Part shown: positions 18,760 through 27,885 of the stretch, one piece after another | Layout: each line of letters opens with the position of its first letter | How positions within the stretch are numbered: position 1 is the stretch's first letter | Assembly: GCF_022524485.1 (NCBI RefSeq) | Contig: NZ_JAKXMK010000012.1 | Location: 186,001 to 250,000 of the forward strand | DNA: 64,000 nucleotides | Reading direction: 5' to 3' | Origin: Pseudonocardia alaniniphila | GTDB taxonomy: Bacteria > Actinomycetota > Actinomycetes > Mycobacteriales > Pseudonocardiaceae | Position numbers and translations under genes: made by a program | Notes under the pieces: generated by a model | Told to the model about the DNA's origin: nothing | The model's input: only the letters and a program-made list of their open reading frames with translations | The model's database searches: none

Positions 18760-18788
18760 CCCCCGGCCCCGCAGGGAGGGGCCGGGGG
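18760..18788 (+). terminator. hairpin between rpsD and rpoA
   Basis: 11-bp stem CCCCCGGCCCC with complement around a 7-nt loop, followed by ATTT. It lies 25 nt after rpsD and 57 nt before rpoA, so it may act as an attenuator and not as a full terminator, because rpoA is normally the distal gene of this operon. Confidence 0.65.
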
Positions 18789-18844
18789 ATTTCCACTGCG
18801 GCATCAAATAGCGGTTGCCGCAGGGTGTGAGGAGGCACCAACCC

Positions 18845-19888
18845 ATGCTGATCTCTCAGCGACCCACCCTGACCGAGGACTCGGTCGTCGACACCCGTTC
18901 CCGGTTCGTCATCGAGCCGCTGGAGCCGGGCTTCGGCTACACGCTGGGCAACTCGCTCCGGCGCACGCTTCTCTCCTCGATCCCCGGCTCGGCGGTCACC
19001 AGCATCCGCATCGACGGTGTGCTGCACGAGTTCACCACCGTGCCGGGTGTGAAGGAGGACGTCACCGACATCATCCTCAACCTCAAGGAGCTGGTCGTCA
19101 GCTCCGAGGAGGACGAGCCGGTGACCATGTACCTGCGCAAGCAGGGCCCCGGCCCCGTCACGGCGGGCGACATCGTGCCTCCGGCCGGCGTCACCGTGCA
19201 CAACCCGGACCTGCACATCGCCACGCTCAACGACAAGGGCCGCCTCGAGGTGGAGCTCGTCGTGGAGCGTGGCCGTGGCTACGTCCCGGCCATGCAGAAC
19301 AAGGCCACCGGCGCCGAGATCGGCCGCATCCCGGTCGACTCCATCTACTCGCCGGTCCTGAAGGTGACCTACAAGGTCGAGGCCACCCGTGTCGAGCAGC
19401 GCACCGACTTCGACAAGCTGGTGCTCGACGTGGAGACCAAGCCCTCGATCACGCCCCGGGACGCGCTGGCCTCGGCCGGTAAGACCCTCGTCGAGCTGTT
19501 CGGCCTCGCCCGCGAGCTGAACGTCGACGCCGAGGGCATCGAGATCGGCCCGTCGCCGCAGGAGGCCGACACCATCGCGGCCTTCGCGATGCCGATCGAG
19601 GAGCTGGACCTCACCGTCCGCTCGTACAACTGCCTGAAGCGCGAGGGCATCCACACCGTGGGTGAGCTGGTGGGCCGCAGCGAGGCCGACCTGCTCGACA
19701 TCCGCAACTTCGGTGCCAAGTCGATCGACGAGGTCAAGATGAAGCTCGTCGGCCTCGGGCTCGCGCTCAAGGACAGCCCGCCCGGATTCGACCCGTCGGC
19801 CGCTGCGACCGACTTCGGCTCCGAAACGTTCGACCCCGAGCACTTCGGGGATGACGGCCAGGACTACGCAGAAACGGAGCAGCTGTAG
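18845..19888 (+). CDS. rpoA: DNA-directed RNA polymerase subunit alpha
   Basis: Scaffold subunit of RNA polymerase. 347 residues from ATG 18845 (AGGAGG upstream): N-terminal dimerisation domain ([20 protein letters not shown]) and C-terminal HhH domain ([20 protein letters not shown], then [20 protein letters not shown]) that contacts UP elements and activators, with a short acidic tail. Followed by rplQ after 2 nt. Confidence 0.98.
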   Translation: MLISQRPTLTEDSVVDTRSRFVIEPLEPGFGYTLGNSLRRTLLSSIPGSAVTSIRIDGVLHEFTTVPGVKEDVTDIILNLKELVVSSEEDEPVTMYLRKQGPGPVTAGDIVPPAGVTVHNPDLHIATLNDKGRLEVELVVERGRGYVPAMQNKATGAEIGRIPVDSIYSPVLKVTYKVEATRVEQRTDFDKLVLDVETKPSITPRDALASAGKTLVELFGLARELNVDAEGIEIGPSPQEADTIAAFAMPIEELDLTVRSYNCLKREGIHTVGELVGRSEADLLDIRNFGAKSIDEVKMKLVGLGLALKDSPPGFDPSAAATDFGSETFDPEHFGDDGQDYAETEQL

Positions 19889-19890
19889 CC

Positions 19891-20505
19891 ATGCCTCAGC
19901 CCACCAAGGGGCCTCGTCTCGGCGGGTCGCCTGCGCACCAGCGGCTGATCCTGGCCAACCTGGCCACCGCGCTGTTCGAGCACGGCCGGATCACCACCAC
20001 CGAGGCCAAGGCCCGGCGGCTGCGGCCCTACGCCGAGCGCCTGATCACCAAGGCCAAGCGTGGCGACCTGCACAACCGTCGCGAGATCCAGAAGGTCATC
20101 CGCGACAAGACGGTCGTGCACCGGCTCATCGCCGACATCGGCCCGTTCTTCGCCGACCGCGATGGCGGTTACACCCGGATCACCAAGACGCTGCCGCGCA
20201 AGGGCGACAACGCCCCCATGGCCGTGATCGAGCTGGTCCAGCAGAAGACGGTCACCGACGAGGCGGAGCGCGCCCGTCGCGTCGCGTCGTCGCAGCGGAA
20301 GCCCGCCACCCCGGCTCCGGCCGAGGCGGCTCCGGCTGCCGACGAGACGCCGGCGACCGACAAGACCGAGGCGGCCGAGTCCACCGCGGTCGAGACCGAG
20401 GCCACGAGCACCACGAGTGCTCCGGCCGAGGAGAGCGCCGCTCCGGCTGCCGAGTCCGGTCAGCCCGCGTCGAAGCGTGAGGACAACTCCACCGAGGAGT
20501 CCTGA
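19891..20505 (+). CDS. rplQ: 50S ribosomal protein L17 with long C-terminal extension
   Basis: The first ~120 residues are a standard L17 ([60 protein letters not shown]). The remaining ~80 residues are a low-complexity Ala/Pro/Glu/Thr/Ser tail, seen in other actinobacterial L17 proteins but long here. 204 residues in total. Ends 30 nt before a strong terminator. Confidence 0.97.
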   Translation: MPQPTKGPRLGGSPAHQRLILANLATALFEHGRITTTEAKARRLRPYAERLITKAKRGDLHNRREIQKVIRDKTVVHRLIADIGPFFADRDGGYTRITKTLPRKGDNAPMAVIELVQQKTVTDEAERARRVASSQRKPATPAPAEAAPAADETPATDKTEAAESTAVETEATSTTSAPAEESAAPAAESGQPASKREDNSTEES

Positions 20506-20534
20506 TAGCCGCGCAGCACCCGCACCACCCCGTC

Positions 20535-20564
20535 GAGCCCGCCGTCCTCCGTGACGGCGGGCTC
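20535..20564 (+). terminator. terminator after rplQ
   Basis: Perfect 12-bp stem GAGCCCGCCGTC / GACGGCGGGCTC around CTCCGT, 29 nt after the rplQ stop. No T-tract. It should separate rpoA-rplQ from truA. Confidence 0.75.
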
Positions 20565-20618
20565 GCGGGTCTTCCGGGGGATATCGGGCCCGCGGAAGAG
20601 GCGACCCGAGAGCGGGAA

Positions 20619-21431
20619 ATCAGCGACTCGCGCAGGTTCCGGCTGGACGTCGCCTACGACGGCACCGACTTCTCGGGCTGGGCCATCCAGCCGGCCCGCC
20701 GCACGGTGTGCGGGGTGCTCACCGAGGCGCTATCGACGGTGGTGCGGGCGCCTGTGCAGCTGACCGTCGCCGGGCGCACCGATGCCGGGGTGCACGCCAC
20801 CGGCCAGGTGGCCCACGCCGACCTCTCGTCCGACCTCGACGGGACGTGGCTGGTGCGGAGGCTGGCCCGGCTGCTGCCGTCCGACGTCCGGGTGCGGGCG
20901 GTCACCCCCGTTCCCGCGGCATTCGACGCCCGGTTCTCGGCGCTGCGCCGCCACTACCGCTACCGGGTGGCCACCGCGCCGCACGGCGCTGAGCCGTTGC
21001 GCGCCCGCGACACGCTCTCCTGGCCGCATCCGCTGGATCTCGCGGCGGTCACGGATGCATCCGAGCGGCTGCTCGGCGAGCACGACTTCGCCGCGTTCTG
21101 CAAGCGCCGCGAAGGAGCCACCACGGTGCGGGCGTTGCAGCGGTTGTCCTGGGCGGAGGCCGGCGGCGGCGTCGTGGAGGCGTCCGTATCCGCCGATGCG
21201 TTCTGCCACTCGATGGTGCGGAGCCTGGTCGGCGCTCTGCTCGACGTGGGCCGCGGGCGGCGGGCGGCGGCGTGGCCCGCCGAGCTGCTCACCCGCGGCG
21301 AGCGGGCGAGCGAGGTACCCGTCGCCCCGGCCCACGGCCTGACGCTGGTGGCCGTGGACTACCCACCGGACGCCGAGCTCGCCGCCCGCGCCGACGCCAC
21401 CCGCCGCAAGCGCGTGCTCGGCGCGCAGTAA
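20619..21431 (+). CDS. truA: tRNA pseudouridine(38-40) synthase TruA; start codon uncertain
   Basis: Isomerises uridines 38-40 in the tRNA anticodon arm. The catalytic Asp is in [23 protein letters not shown] and [17 protein letters not shown] are also typical. The conserved N-terminal region ([14 protein letters not shown], from about base 20640) must be translated. Yet the frame has no ATG, GTG or TTG between the rplQ end and the GTG at 20706, which would delete that region. The ATC at 20619 is given as a placeholder; a non-canonical start, a sequence error or a frameshift from the GTG at 20551 are alternatives. Gene order rplQ-truA matches mycobacteria. Confidence 0.85.
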   Translation: MSDSRRFRLDVAYDGTDFSGWAIQPARRTVCGVLTEALSTVVRAPVQLTVAGRTDAGVHATGQVAHADLSSDLDGTWLVRRLARLLPSDVRVRAVTPVPAAFDARFSALRRHYRYRVATAPHGAEPLRARDTLSWPHPLDLAAVTDASERLLGEHDFAAFCKRREGATTVRALQRLSWAEAGGGVVEASVSADAFCHSMVRSLVGALLDVGRGRRAAAWPAELLTRGERASEVPVAPAHGLTLVAVDYPPDAELAARADATRRKRVLGAQ

Positions 21432-21670
21432 CGCACGGTGGGCGCGCTCGGCGCCGAGAGATCGTTCCGAGCTCTGGCGCCAGTGGCCCCTGGCAGTCAC
21501 ACTGTGCGCCCCATCCCTCGATTGATCTTGTCGTCAACCAAGCGCGTAACTCCCCCGGGCGACCCCCCTATCCCCATGGGAGTGGGTGCTCTGCGCCCAG
21601 ACCGTGATCGATCCGGCGTGTCCGGTATCCCGGCCCGCGCCCGTGCCTGCAGACCAGAAACGGAGATGCC

Positions 21671-21931
21671 GTGCTCACCACGCCCCCCACGCGGCTGATC
21701 GCACCCGCCGACTCCGCAGCCGCGCCGTGCGCAGCGCCCGCGCACCCGGCCACGACCGCGCATCAAACAGGAACAGCGTCGGCTCACGGACCGGCAGCGT
21801 GCACCGTGACAGCGGAACAGGTGGAGCGCGCCGTGCTCCAACTGCGGGAGCGGCCCGGGATGTCGGCGGTGGAGCAGATCCACGCGATCCTGCGCGAGCT
21901 CGGCCTCACCGTCGTCCCGCCCGCGCGGTGA
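21671..21931 (+). CDS. hypothetical small protein
   Basis: An 86-residue frame with GTG start and GGAG five bases upstream. The N-terminal half is Ala/Pro/Thr-rich. The C-terminal half looks like a folded helical segment (TAEQVERAVLQLRERPGMSA, VEQIHAILRELGLTV). I do not recognise the family. It sits alone between truA and the permease cassette, 43 nt before the permease start, and could be the first gene of that transcript. Codon bias supports coding modestly. Confidence 0.5.
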   Translation: MLTTPPTRLIAPADSAAAPCAAPAHPATTAHQTGTASAHGPAACTVTAEQVERAVLQLRERPGMSAVEQIHAILRELGLTVVPPAR

Positions 21932-21974
21932 GCCTTCCCGTGCCGGCTCTTCGTGCGATGCAGGCGGCACCGAC

Positions 21975-23417
21975 GTGACGCCGGAGCCCGCGCCCGACAG
22001 GGTGCCCACGTCGCGCGACTACGGCGAACGCGTGATCGCCGTGGAGCCGGGTGGCAACGAGCCGATCCCGGCCGAGGAGCGGCACGGCCGCCCGCGGCAG
22101 CTGTTCTGGACCTGGACCTCGCCCAACCTCGAGTTCGCCACGATCTTCGTGGGCGTCCTGTCGGTGCAGGCCTTCGGGCTCACGTTCGCCCAGGCCGTCG
22201 CGGCAGTGCTGCTCGGCAACGGCCTCGCGGCGATCGCGCACGGCGTGCTCTCGGCCCGCGGACCCCTGGCGGGCGTGCCCCAGATGGTGCTGGGCAGGCT
22301 CGCGTTCGGCTATCGGGGCAACGCCCTGCCGGCCGGACTGATGACGATCACGTCCGGGTTCGGCTGGTTCGCGGTCAACAGCGTCAGCGCAGCGTTCGCG
22401 CTGAACTCGCTCACCGGACTGCACCCGGCGACCTGGCTCGTGGTCGTCGTGCTCGTGCAGATCGGCATCGCGTTCGTCGGCCACAACCTCGTGCAGGTCT
22501 TCGAACGCTTCGCCTTCCCCGTCCTCGCGGTGGTGTTCGCGATCGGGGCGGTGATCGTGCTGGCACGGTCGGACCCGTCGGCCGTACCCGCTGGTGGAGG
22601 AACCGGAGGCGTCGGAGGGTTCCTGCTCACCGTCGGCGCCGTGTTCGGCTACTCCGCGGGCTGGAGCCCGTACGCGGCCGACTACGCGCGCTACCTGCCG
22701 GCCGACTCGCCGCGCCTGCGCACAGGGCTCGCGGCCGGCCTCGGGCTGTTCGGCTCCACCACCGTGCTCATGATCGTGGGAGCGGCGTCGGTGAGCGCGA
22801 CCGCGGCAGCGGGCGTGCTGTCGGACAACCCGACCACGGCGTTCGTCGGAGTGCTCCCCGGGGTGCTCGCGAGCCTCACGCTGCTGGCCATCGCGCTCGG
22901 GGCGATCGCGGCCAACGTGCTGAACGTCTACTCGGGCGCGATGTCGTTCCTCAGCATGGGCGTGGACGTCCCGCTGCGGTGGGCCCGGGCTGTGGTGGCC
23001 GCGGCGTTCGGCGTGGTCGGCCTCGTCATCGCGCTGCTCGCGCTCGGCGATGCCGCCCACAGCTACGAGGGCTTCCTGCTGGTGATCGTCTACTGGATCG
23101 GGCCGTGGCTCGGCGTGGTGCTCACCGACCAGTACCTGCGCCGCAACCGGCTGCCGACCGAGCTGCTCTACGACCGTGGCCACCGCAACCCCGCGGGCAT
23201 CGTGGCCCTCCTCGCGGGCATCGTCGTGTCGGTGCCGCTCTTCTCCAACCAGGTGCTGTTCGTCGGGCTGATCCCGCGTCTGGCGCCCGGCGTGGGCGAC
23301 GTGACGTTCCTCGTCGGCATTGCGCTCTCTGCCGTCGTCTACGCGCTGCTGTTCCGGCGACTCTCGGGACGTGCACGAGAGCCTGTTGCGGGGGCGGACG
23401 GTAGCCGCGCAGAGTGA
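21975..23417 (+). CDS. NCS1-family nucleobase permease (cytosine permease-like)
   Basis: 480-residue membrane protein of the nucleobase:cation symporter-1 family with 12 hydrophobic segments. The cytosolic N-terminus ends in LFWTWTSPNLEFATIFVG, and GYSAGWSPYAADYARYLP is the family signature between helices 5 and 6. It most likely imports cytosine or a related base, as indicated by the deaminase that follows 4 nt downstream. GTG start. No regulator gene is adjacent. Confidence 0.85.
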   Translation: MTPEPAPDRVPTSRDYGERVIAVEPGGNEPIPAEERHGRPRQLFWTWTSPNLEFATIFVGVLSVQAFGLTFAQAVAAVLLGNGLAAIAHGVLSARGPLAGVPQMVLGRLAFGYRGNALPAGLMTITSGFGWFAVNSVSAAFALNSLTGLHPATWLVVVVLVQIGIAFVGHNLVQVFERFAFPVLAVVFAIGAVIVLARSDPSAVPAGGGTGGVGGFLLTVGAVFGYSAGWSPYAADYARYLPADSPRLRTGLAAGLGLFGSTTVLMIVGAASVSATAAAGVLSDNPTTAFVGVLPGVLASLTLLAIALGAIAANVLNVYSGAMSFLSMGVDVPLRWARAVVAAAFGVVGLVIALLALGDAAHSYEGFLLVIVYWIGPWLGVVLTDQYLRRNRLPTELLYDRGHRNPAGIVALLAGIVVSVPLFSNQVLFVGLIPRLAPGVGDVTFLVGIALSAVVYALLFRRLSGRAREPVAGADGSRAE

Positions 23418-23421
23418 GCAG

Positions 23422-23895
23422 GTGACCACCCTGCCCGAACCGGCGGTGTCCGACCCGGCCGTATTGCTCGACGTCGCATTCGGTGAGGCCGAAGCCGGCC
23501 TCGCCGCGGGCGGCATCCCCATCGGCGCGGCCCTGTTCACCGCCGACGGCACGCTGCTGGGAAGCGGGCACAACCGCCGTGTCCAGGACGACGACCCGTC
23601 GATGCACGCCGAGACCGCCGCGTTCCGAGCGGCCGGCAGGCAACGCGACTACCGTTCGACGATCATGGTGACGACGCTGTCGCCGTGCTGGTACTGCTCG
23701 GGGCTCGTGCGCCAGTTCGGCATCGGCGCGGTGCTCATCGGCGAGGCCCGCACCTTCCACGGCGGCCACGACTGGCTGGCCGAGCACGGAGTCTCCATCA
23801 CGGTGCTCGACGACGACCGGTGCGTCGAGCTCATGACCGACTTCATCGCCGCACGTCCGGACCTGTGGCACGAGGACATCGGGGAGCCCTCATGA
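23422..23895 (+). CDS. cytosine deaminase, yeast FCY1 type
   Basis: Zinc-dependent deaminase of the CDA superfamily, 157 residues against 158 in Saccharomyces FCY1. From GTG 23422 the zinc and catalytic residues fall at His62 and Glu64 (MHAETAAFR) and Cys89 and Cys92 (PCWYC); the first two positions match FCY1 exactly. The expected reaction is cytosine to uracil, and the yeast enzyme also accepts 5-methylcytosine. It is cotranscribed with the permease (4-nt gap) and overlaps the oxygenase start (ATGA). Confidence 0.85.
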   Translation: MTTLPEPAVSDPAVLLDVAFGEAEAGLAAGGIPIGAALFTADGTLLGSGHNRRVQDDDPSMHAETAAFRAAGRQRDYRSTIMVTTLSPCWYCSGLVRQFGIGAVLIGEARTFHGGHDWLAEHGVSITVLDDDRCVELMTDFIAARPDLWHEDIGEPS

Positions 23896-24836
23896 TTCCG
23901 ACGATCGACCTGGCTGCGTGGCGCAGCGGTGATGCGGGCGTCGGTCCCGCCGTCGACGCTGCTCTGCAGCAGGCCGGGTTCCTACTGGTCACGGGCCATG
24001 GCGTGGACGAGGCGCTGCGCACCGACGTGCGCGACGCGGCACGGGCGTTCTTCGCGCTGCCCGCCGAGGTGAAGGCCCGCTACGCCGTGCGAATCGGCGG
24101 GCGCGGCTGGCTCGCACCGGGGGTGGAGGCCAACGGAAACGTCGAGGGGGTGGACACACCGCCGGACCTGAAGGAGTCCTTCGCGGTCGGGCCTGCCACG
24201 CCCACCGGTGATCCGAAGGTCGACGACGTGTGGTTCCTGCCGAACGTGTGGCCGCCAGAGGTGCCGGAACTGGAGCGCGCGGTCGGCCGCTACGTGGCTG
24301 CGATGACGACGGTGTCGCGCGAGCTTCTGGAACTGTGCGCGGATGCGCTGGGCCTGCGGCGCGAGACGCTCACCGCCTTGGCAGGCCACCCGACCTGGAC
24401 GTTCAACATCAACCGGTACCCGCCGCTCACCGAGGTCGGCCCGCCCGAGCCGGGGCAGTTCCGGATCGGATCGCACACCGACTTCGGCACCGTCACCGTG
24501 CTGGACCGGGAGCCTGGTGCGGGGGGTCTGCAGGTCGACATCGAGGGCATCGGCTGGACCGACGCGCCGTACGACCGATCCGCGTTCACGGTCAACATCG
24601 GCGACCTGCTCGAACACTGGACGGGCATGCGCTGGCGCTCCGGACGGCACCGGGTACTGCCGCCGCAGCCCGAGTCGCCGGACGAGGAGCTCATCTCGCT
24701 GGTGTTCTTCTTCGAGCTCGACCACGACGCGCTGGTCACCCCGCTGGCGCCGCCGATCGGCCGCCGCGCGGACCTGGCTCCGGTCGTCTCGGCCCCGTTC
24801 CTGCGCGAACGGCTCGACGCCATCTCGGTCGGCTAG
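23892..24836 (+). CDS. isopenicillin N synthase-like Fe(II) oxygenase
   Basis: 314-residue non-haem iron oxygenase with a DIOX_N domain (residues about 1-115) and a 2OG-Fe(II) oxygenase domain. Iron ligands are His195 and Asp197 (SHTDFG) and His253 (GRHRV). The usual 2-oxoglutarate Arg-x-Ser is not obvious: the equivalent strand reads ELISLVFFF, so co-substrate use is uncertain. The same family contains fungal thymine 7-hydroxylase, which is notable beside a base permease and a cytosine deaminase. Its stop codon lies inside the left arm of the 205-bp repeat element. Confidence 0.8.
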   Translation: MIPTIDLAAWRSGDAGVGPAVDAALQQAGFLLVTGHGVDEALRTDVRDAARAFFALPAEVKARYAVRIGGRGWLAPGVEANGNVEGVDTPPDLKESFAVGPATPTGDPKVDDVWFLPNVWPPEVPELERAVGRYVAAMTTVSRELLELCADALGLRRETLTALAGHPTWTFNINRYPPLTEVGPPEPGQFRIGSHTDFGTVTVLDREPGAGGLQVDIEGIGWTDAPYDRSAFTVNIGDLLEHWTGMRWRSGRHRVLPPQPESPDEELISLVFFFELDHDALVTPLAPPIGRRADLAPVVSAPFLRERLDAISVG

Positions 24837-25037
24837 TGTCGCGGAAACGGGGTTCCTTGCCCGGATCCGGTGTTCAGGCGACAGTGTCCCTGCGGGACAC
24901 CCGCACCCGGGCAATCGCAAGGCGGAGGAGGCGCCGATACCGCTGTTGTATCGGGGCCGACGACAACGCCGCGAGGCGCCGTCTGGGCTGCGTTGTCGTC
25001 GGAGGCGGGTAAGACGACCTCGTTTCCTCGACACTAG
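24833..25037. repeat. 205-bp structured element with terminal inverted repeats (MITE-like)
   Basis: Terminal arms of 22 bp at 24833-24854 and 25016-25037 are inverted copies with three mismatches; both ends begin CTAG and share CTAGTGTCG and GGAAACG. Inside are nested palindromes: TTGCCCGG/CCGGGCAA (24857, 24907), GTGTCCC-TGC-GGGACAC (24884-24900), CCGATAC/GTATCGG (24934-24954) and CCGACGACAACGC/GCGTTGTCGTCGG (24957, 24990). No ORF with coding character. The arrangement fits a small non-autonomous element or a highly structured RNA/DNA site. The left end supplies the TAG stop of the oxygenase gene. Confidence 0.7.
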
Positions 25038-25085
25038 GGCCGGCCGCGAGTTCTCCCGAACGGCCACGGTGGGGCGACCTGCGCG

Positions 25086-25091
25086 GTTAGC
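25086..25091 (+). promoter_or_regulatory. -10 element of likely leaderless eccB promoter
   Basis: TAGCGT ends 8 nt before the GTG start of eccB at 25100 with no Shine-Dalgarno between. The position is 49 bp beyond the repeat element, so the element does not carry this core -10. Confidence 0.45.
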
Positions 25092-25099
25092 GTCTGGCC

Positions 25100-26533
25100 G
25101 TGCCCCGACCGAGCGCCGTGCGGGCTCCCGCCACCCGCGACCAGGCCGACGCGTACCGGTTCGGCCTGCGCCGCATGGAGGCTGCGCTGGTCCGCGGCGA
25201 TCCCGTGCCGTTGCACGAGCAGATCCGGTCGCAACGCCGCGCCGCGATGGCCGGTGTGGCGCTGGGGCTGCTCGGGATCTGTGTCGCGGCCCTGTTCGCG
25301 CGGATGGCGCCGAGTCCGAGGTGGACCGACGCCGCCGTGGTCGTCGGGGCCGACTCCGGGGCGATGTACGTGGTGGCGCACGGGCCCGACCGGCTCGTCC
25401 CCGTCGCCAACCTCCCGGCTGCCCGTCTGGTACTGGCGGCGCTGCGCTCCGGTGGCAGCACCGACGCCGACCCGGCGAAGGCCGCGCCCGTCACGGTGCC
25501 GGACAGCTCCCTCGACGCAGCCCCGCGCACCCCGACCGCCGCGGTGCCGGGCGCGGTGGCCGTCCGGCCGAGCTCGACCGTGCCACCCCGGTGGGCGGTG
25601 TGTGACCGGACCACGGCCGACGGCGCGCTCGTCGGCACCACCATTGTGGCGGGCATGCCGACAGCCCCGGAGCCGCTGCCGGCGAACGACGGCGTGCTGC
25701 TCGACGGGCCCGACGGCGTGACATGGCTGGTCACCGGCGGTCGCCGCCACCGCGTCGACGCAGGCGACGGGAGGGTGCTCGCGGCGTTCGGGCTCACCGC
25801 CCGCGTGCCCCGGGCTGCCGCTCCCGACCTGGTGTCGCTGCTGCCCGAGGGAGTCGCGCTGGCCACGCCCGAGGTGGCAGGTCGAGGCGGTCCCGCTCCG
25901 GTCGGCCTGCCCGGGCGGATCGGCGACGTCCTGACGACCCGGCCGGCGGGTGGTGAGCCGCGGCATTTCGTCGTGCTGACGGGTGGCTTGCAAGAGGTGC
26001 CGGATGTGCTGGCCGAGTTGCTGCGCGTGGCTGCGGGACAGGCACGGGACATTCCCGTCGGCACCGACGAGCTGGCCACGGCCACGTTCGTCGGCGATCT
26101 CGCCGTGGAGGGCTGGCCGCTCGGCGCCCCACGGCTGCGCGAACCCACGGATGCGCCGGTGGTGTGCTGGATGTGGACCGCCGACGGGGAGCCGTCCGGT
26201 GCCGTGTGGGCGGGCGGAGCGGAGCCGGCGCAGTCGCAGCCGGTGAGCCTGGCGCAGGCCGACGGGTCAGGGCCGAAGGTGGACGCCGTCGTCGCGGGCT
26301 CCGGCGGTGCGGTACGGGCGACCGGACCGGGACGCTCGCCCACCGGTGGGCCGTTGTGGCTGGTGTCGGCCACCGGGGTCGCTTTCGGAGTGGCCGACGA
26401 CGCCACTGCCGCCGCTCTCGGGATCACCTCCGCCGAGCCTGCGCCGGAGGCCGTGCTGCGGTTGCTCCCGAGCGGCCCGGCTCTGGATCTCGCGGCGGCG
26501 GGCCGCATGGTGGACGTCCTGCCGGCCGGGTGA
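25100..26533 (+). CDS. eccB: type VII secretion protein EccB (ESX-4 type)
   Basis: Membrane-anchored, mostly extracytoplasmic core component of the type VII secretion channel. 477 residues: a cytosolic N-terminus with the family pattern RDQADAYRFGLRRMEAALVR, one transmembrane helix at about 48-68, then a repeat-rich external domain with a cysteine pair (WAVCDRTT and VVCWMW) expected to form a disulfide. GTG start. It converges with mycP. Order and orientation match the mycobacterial ESX-4 locus. Confidence 0.93.
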   Translation: MPRPSAVRAPATRDQADAYRFGLRRMEAALVRGDPVPLHEQIRSQRRAAMAGVALGLLGICVAALFARMAPSPRWTDAAVVVGADSGAMYVVAHGPDRLVPVANLPAARLVLAALRSGGSTDADPAKAAPVTVPDSSLDAAPRTPTAAVPGAVAVRPSSTVPPRWAVCDRTTADGALVGTTIVAGMPTAPEPLPANDGVLLDGPDGVTWLVTGGRRHRVDAGDGRVLAAFGLTARVPRAAAPDLVSLLPEGVALATPEVAGRGGPAPVGLPGRIGDVLTTRPAGGEPRHFVVLTGGLQEVPDVLAELLRVAAGQARDIPVGTDELATATFVGDLAVEGWPLGAPRLREPTDAPVVCWMWTADGEPSGAVWAGGAEPAQSQPVSLAQADGSGPKVDAVVAGSGGAVRATGPGRSPTGGPLWLVSATGVAFGVADDATAAALGITSAEPAPEAVLRLLPSGPALDLAAAGRMVDVLPAG

Positions 26534-26595
26534 GGCTGCCCGGCCGGTGCCGGGGACAGGCGCTCCGGCGCTGAGGGGCGTCGGGTCGCCGCTGG

Positions 26596-27885
26596 TCAGC
26601 GGGTGCGCCGCGGGCGGTTGCGCAGCAGCACCGCGGCCATCGCGCCGGCCGCCAGCAGCAGGCAGGCCGCCGCGAGGTCGACCGGCGGGCTCGCCGGTTC
26701 CGGCGCAGCCGGGTGCGGCGCGGTGCCGGGCAACGGCGCGACCGACCGCTCGGTGGGCCGCTCGGTGGCCGGTTCGAGCACGGCGGGCACGGCCGTGAGC
26801 GCGCTGACGGGGTCGATCACACCGTGGCCCAGCCGGTCGTCGCGGCTACCTGCAGGTCGGCGGGCCGTGGCGATGATGCGGTCGGCCACCTGCCAAGCGG
26901 TCAGGTCGGGGAAGCGTTCGCGCACGAGCGCGGCCAGGCCGGCCACCCACGGTGCGGCGAAGCTCGTGCCGTCGACGCCCGAGCCCGTGGTGCCGCCACC
27001 GACGGCCAGCGAGCGCAGCCCGGTGCCGGGAGCGGCGACGTCCACCCACGGGCCGGGCACCGTGAACGGCGCAGCGCCGTCGTCCGGGCCGACGGCGCCC
27101 ACGGCGAGCAGCGTCTCGTCGTACCAGCCCGGGAGCGACACCTGACCCGTGTCCCGGTCGGTGCACGAGCCCGTGCCCACGTTCCCGGCCGCCGCCACGA
27201 CGACGACATCGGCCTCCACGGCGTAGCGGAGTGCGGCGTGCAGCTGGGCGCCCGCCGTGGCCGCCAGATCGGCGCGCAAGCACACCGCTCCCGAGATGTT
27301 GATGACATCGGCGCCTTCGCGGACCGCCAGTACCACGGCCTCCGCAAGGGTGCGGGTGTCGCCCGCCGGACGTGTGTTGCCACCTGGGGCGGAGACCTCG
27401 AACGACGAGCTCGACTGGCGGATCGCGAGCAGGCGTGCGCCGGGCGCGATGCCGATCGGCGTGCTGCCGCGACCGGTCGGTTCGGCGGCTGCGGCAAGCA
27501 GCCCGGCCACGGCGGTGCCGTGCCCGTCGCAGTCGTCGAGACCGTCGCCGCCGGTGAGGTAGTCCCCGCCGCCACGCAGCCGGCCGCCGAGCAGCCGGTG
27601 CGGGAAGACACCGGTGTCGATCACGGCGATGAGCACGCCGCGGCCGGTGGCCAGCCGATGGACCTCGCGCAGCTGGAGACGGGCGGCGGTGGCGTCGTCG
27701 GCGGGGTGGCCGTCAGCCGCGGGAGGGACGCAGCGCTGTGGTGGACGGAGACCGGCTGCGGCCCCGGGCGGACGGCCGCTCGGGGGCTCGACGCCGACCG
27801 GGGGTGGCGCCGGCTCGGCCGCGGCGGGGACCGGCACCCCGGTGAGCGCGAGCGCCGTGACGATCGCGCACACCGCCCGTCTCAC
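26596..27885 (-). CDS. mycP: type VII secretion mycosin (subtilisin-like protease)
   Basis: Membrane-anchored serine protease needed for stable ESX complexes. 429 residues: signal peptide 1-23, catalytic Asp90 (AVIDTGV), His122 (CDGHGTAVAG), oxyanion Asn234 (AAAGN) and Ser307 (DGTSFAAPWVAG), a Pro/Ala linker and a C-terminal helix followed by RNRPRRTR. All catalytic residues are intact. The GTG start overlaps the eccD stop (GTGA), so both are one leftward operon. Confidence 0.95.
   Translation of the reverse strand: MRRAVCAIVTALALTGVPVPAAAEPAPPPVGVEPPSGRPPGAAAGLRPPQRCVPPAADGHPADDATAARLQLREVHRLATGRGVLIAVIDTGVFPHRLLGGRLRGGGDYLTGGDGLDDCDGHGTAVAGLLAAAAEPTGRGSTPIGIAPGARLLAIRQSSSSFEVSAPGGNTRPAGDTRTLAEAVVLAVREGADVINISGAVCLRADLAATAGAQLHAALRYAVEADVVVVAAAGNVGTGSCTDRDTGQVSLPGWYDETLLAVGAVGPDDGAAPFTVPGPWVDVAAPGTGLRSLAVGGGTTGSGVDGTSFAAPWVAGLAALVRERFPDLTAWQVADRIIATARRPAGSRDDRLGHGVIDPVSALTAVPAVLEPATERPTERSVAPLPGTAPHPAAPEPASPPVDLAAACLLLAAGAMAAVLLRNRPRRTR

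Noticed and set aside
20551..20763. 70-codon ORF starting with GTG 20551
   Set aside because: It begins in the right arm of the rplQ terminator and runs in a different phase from truA; no sign of coding except as a possible frameshift partner of truA.
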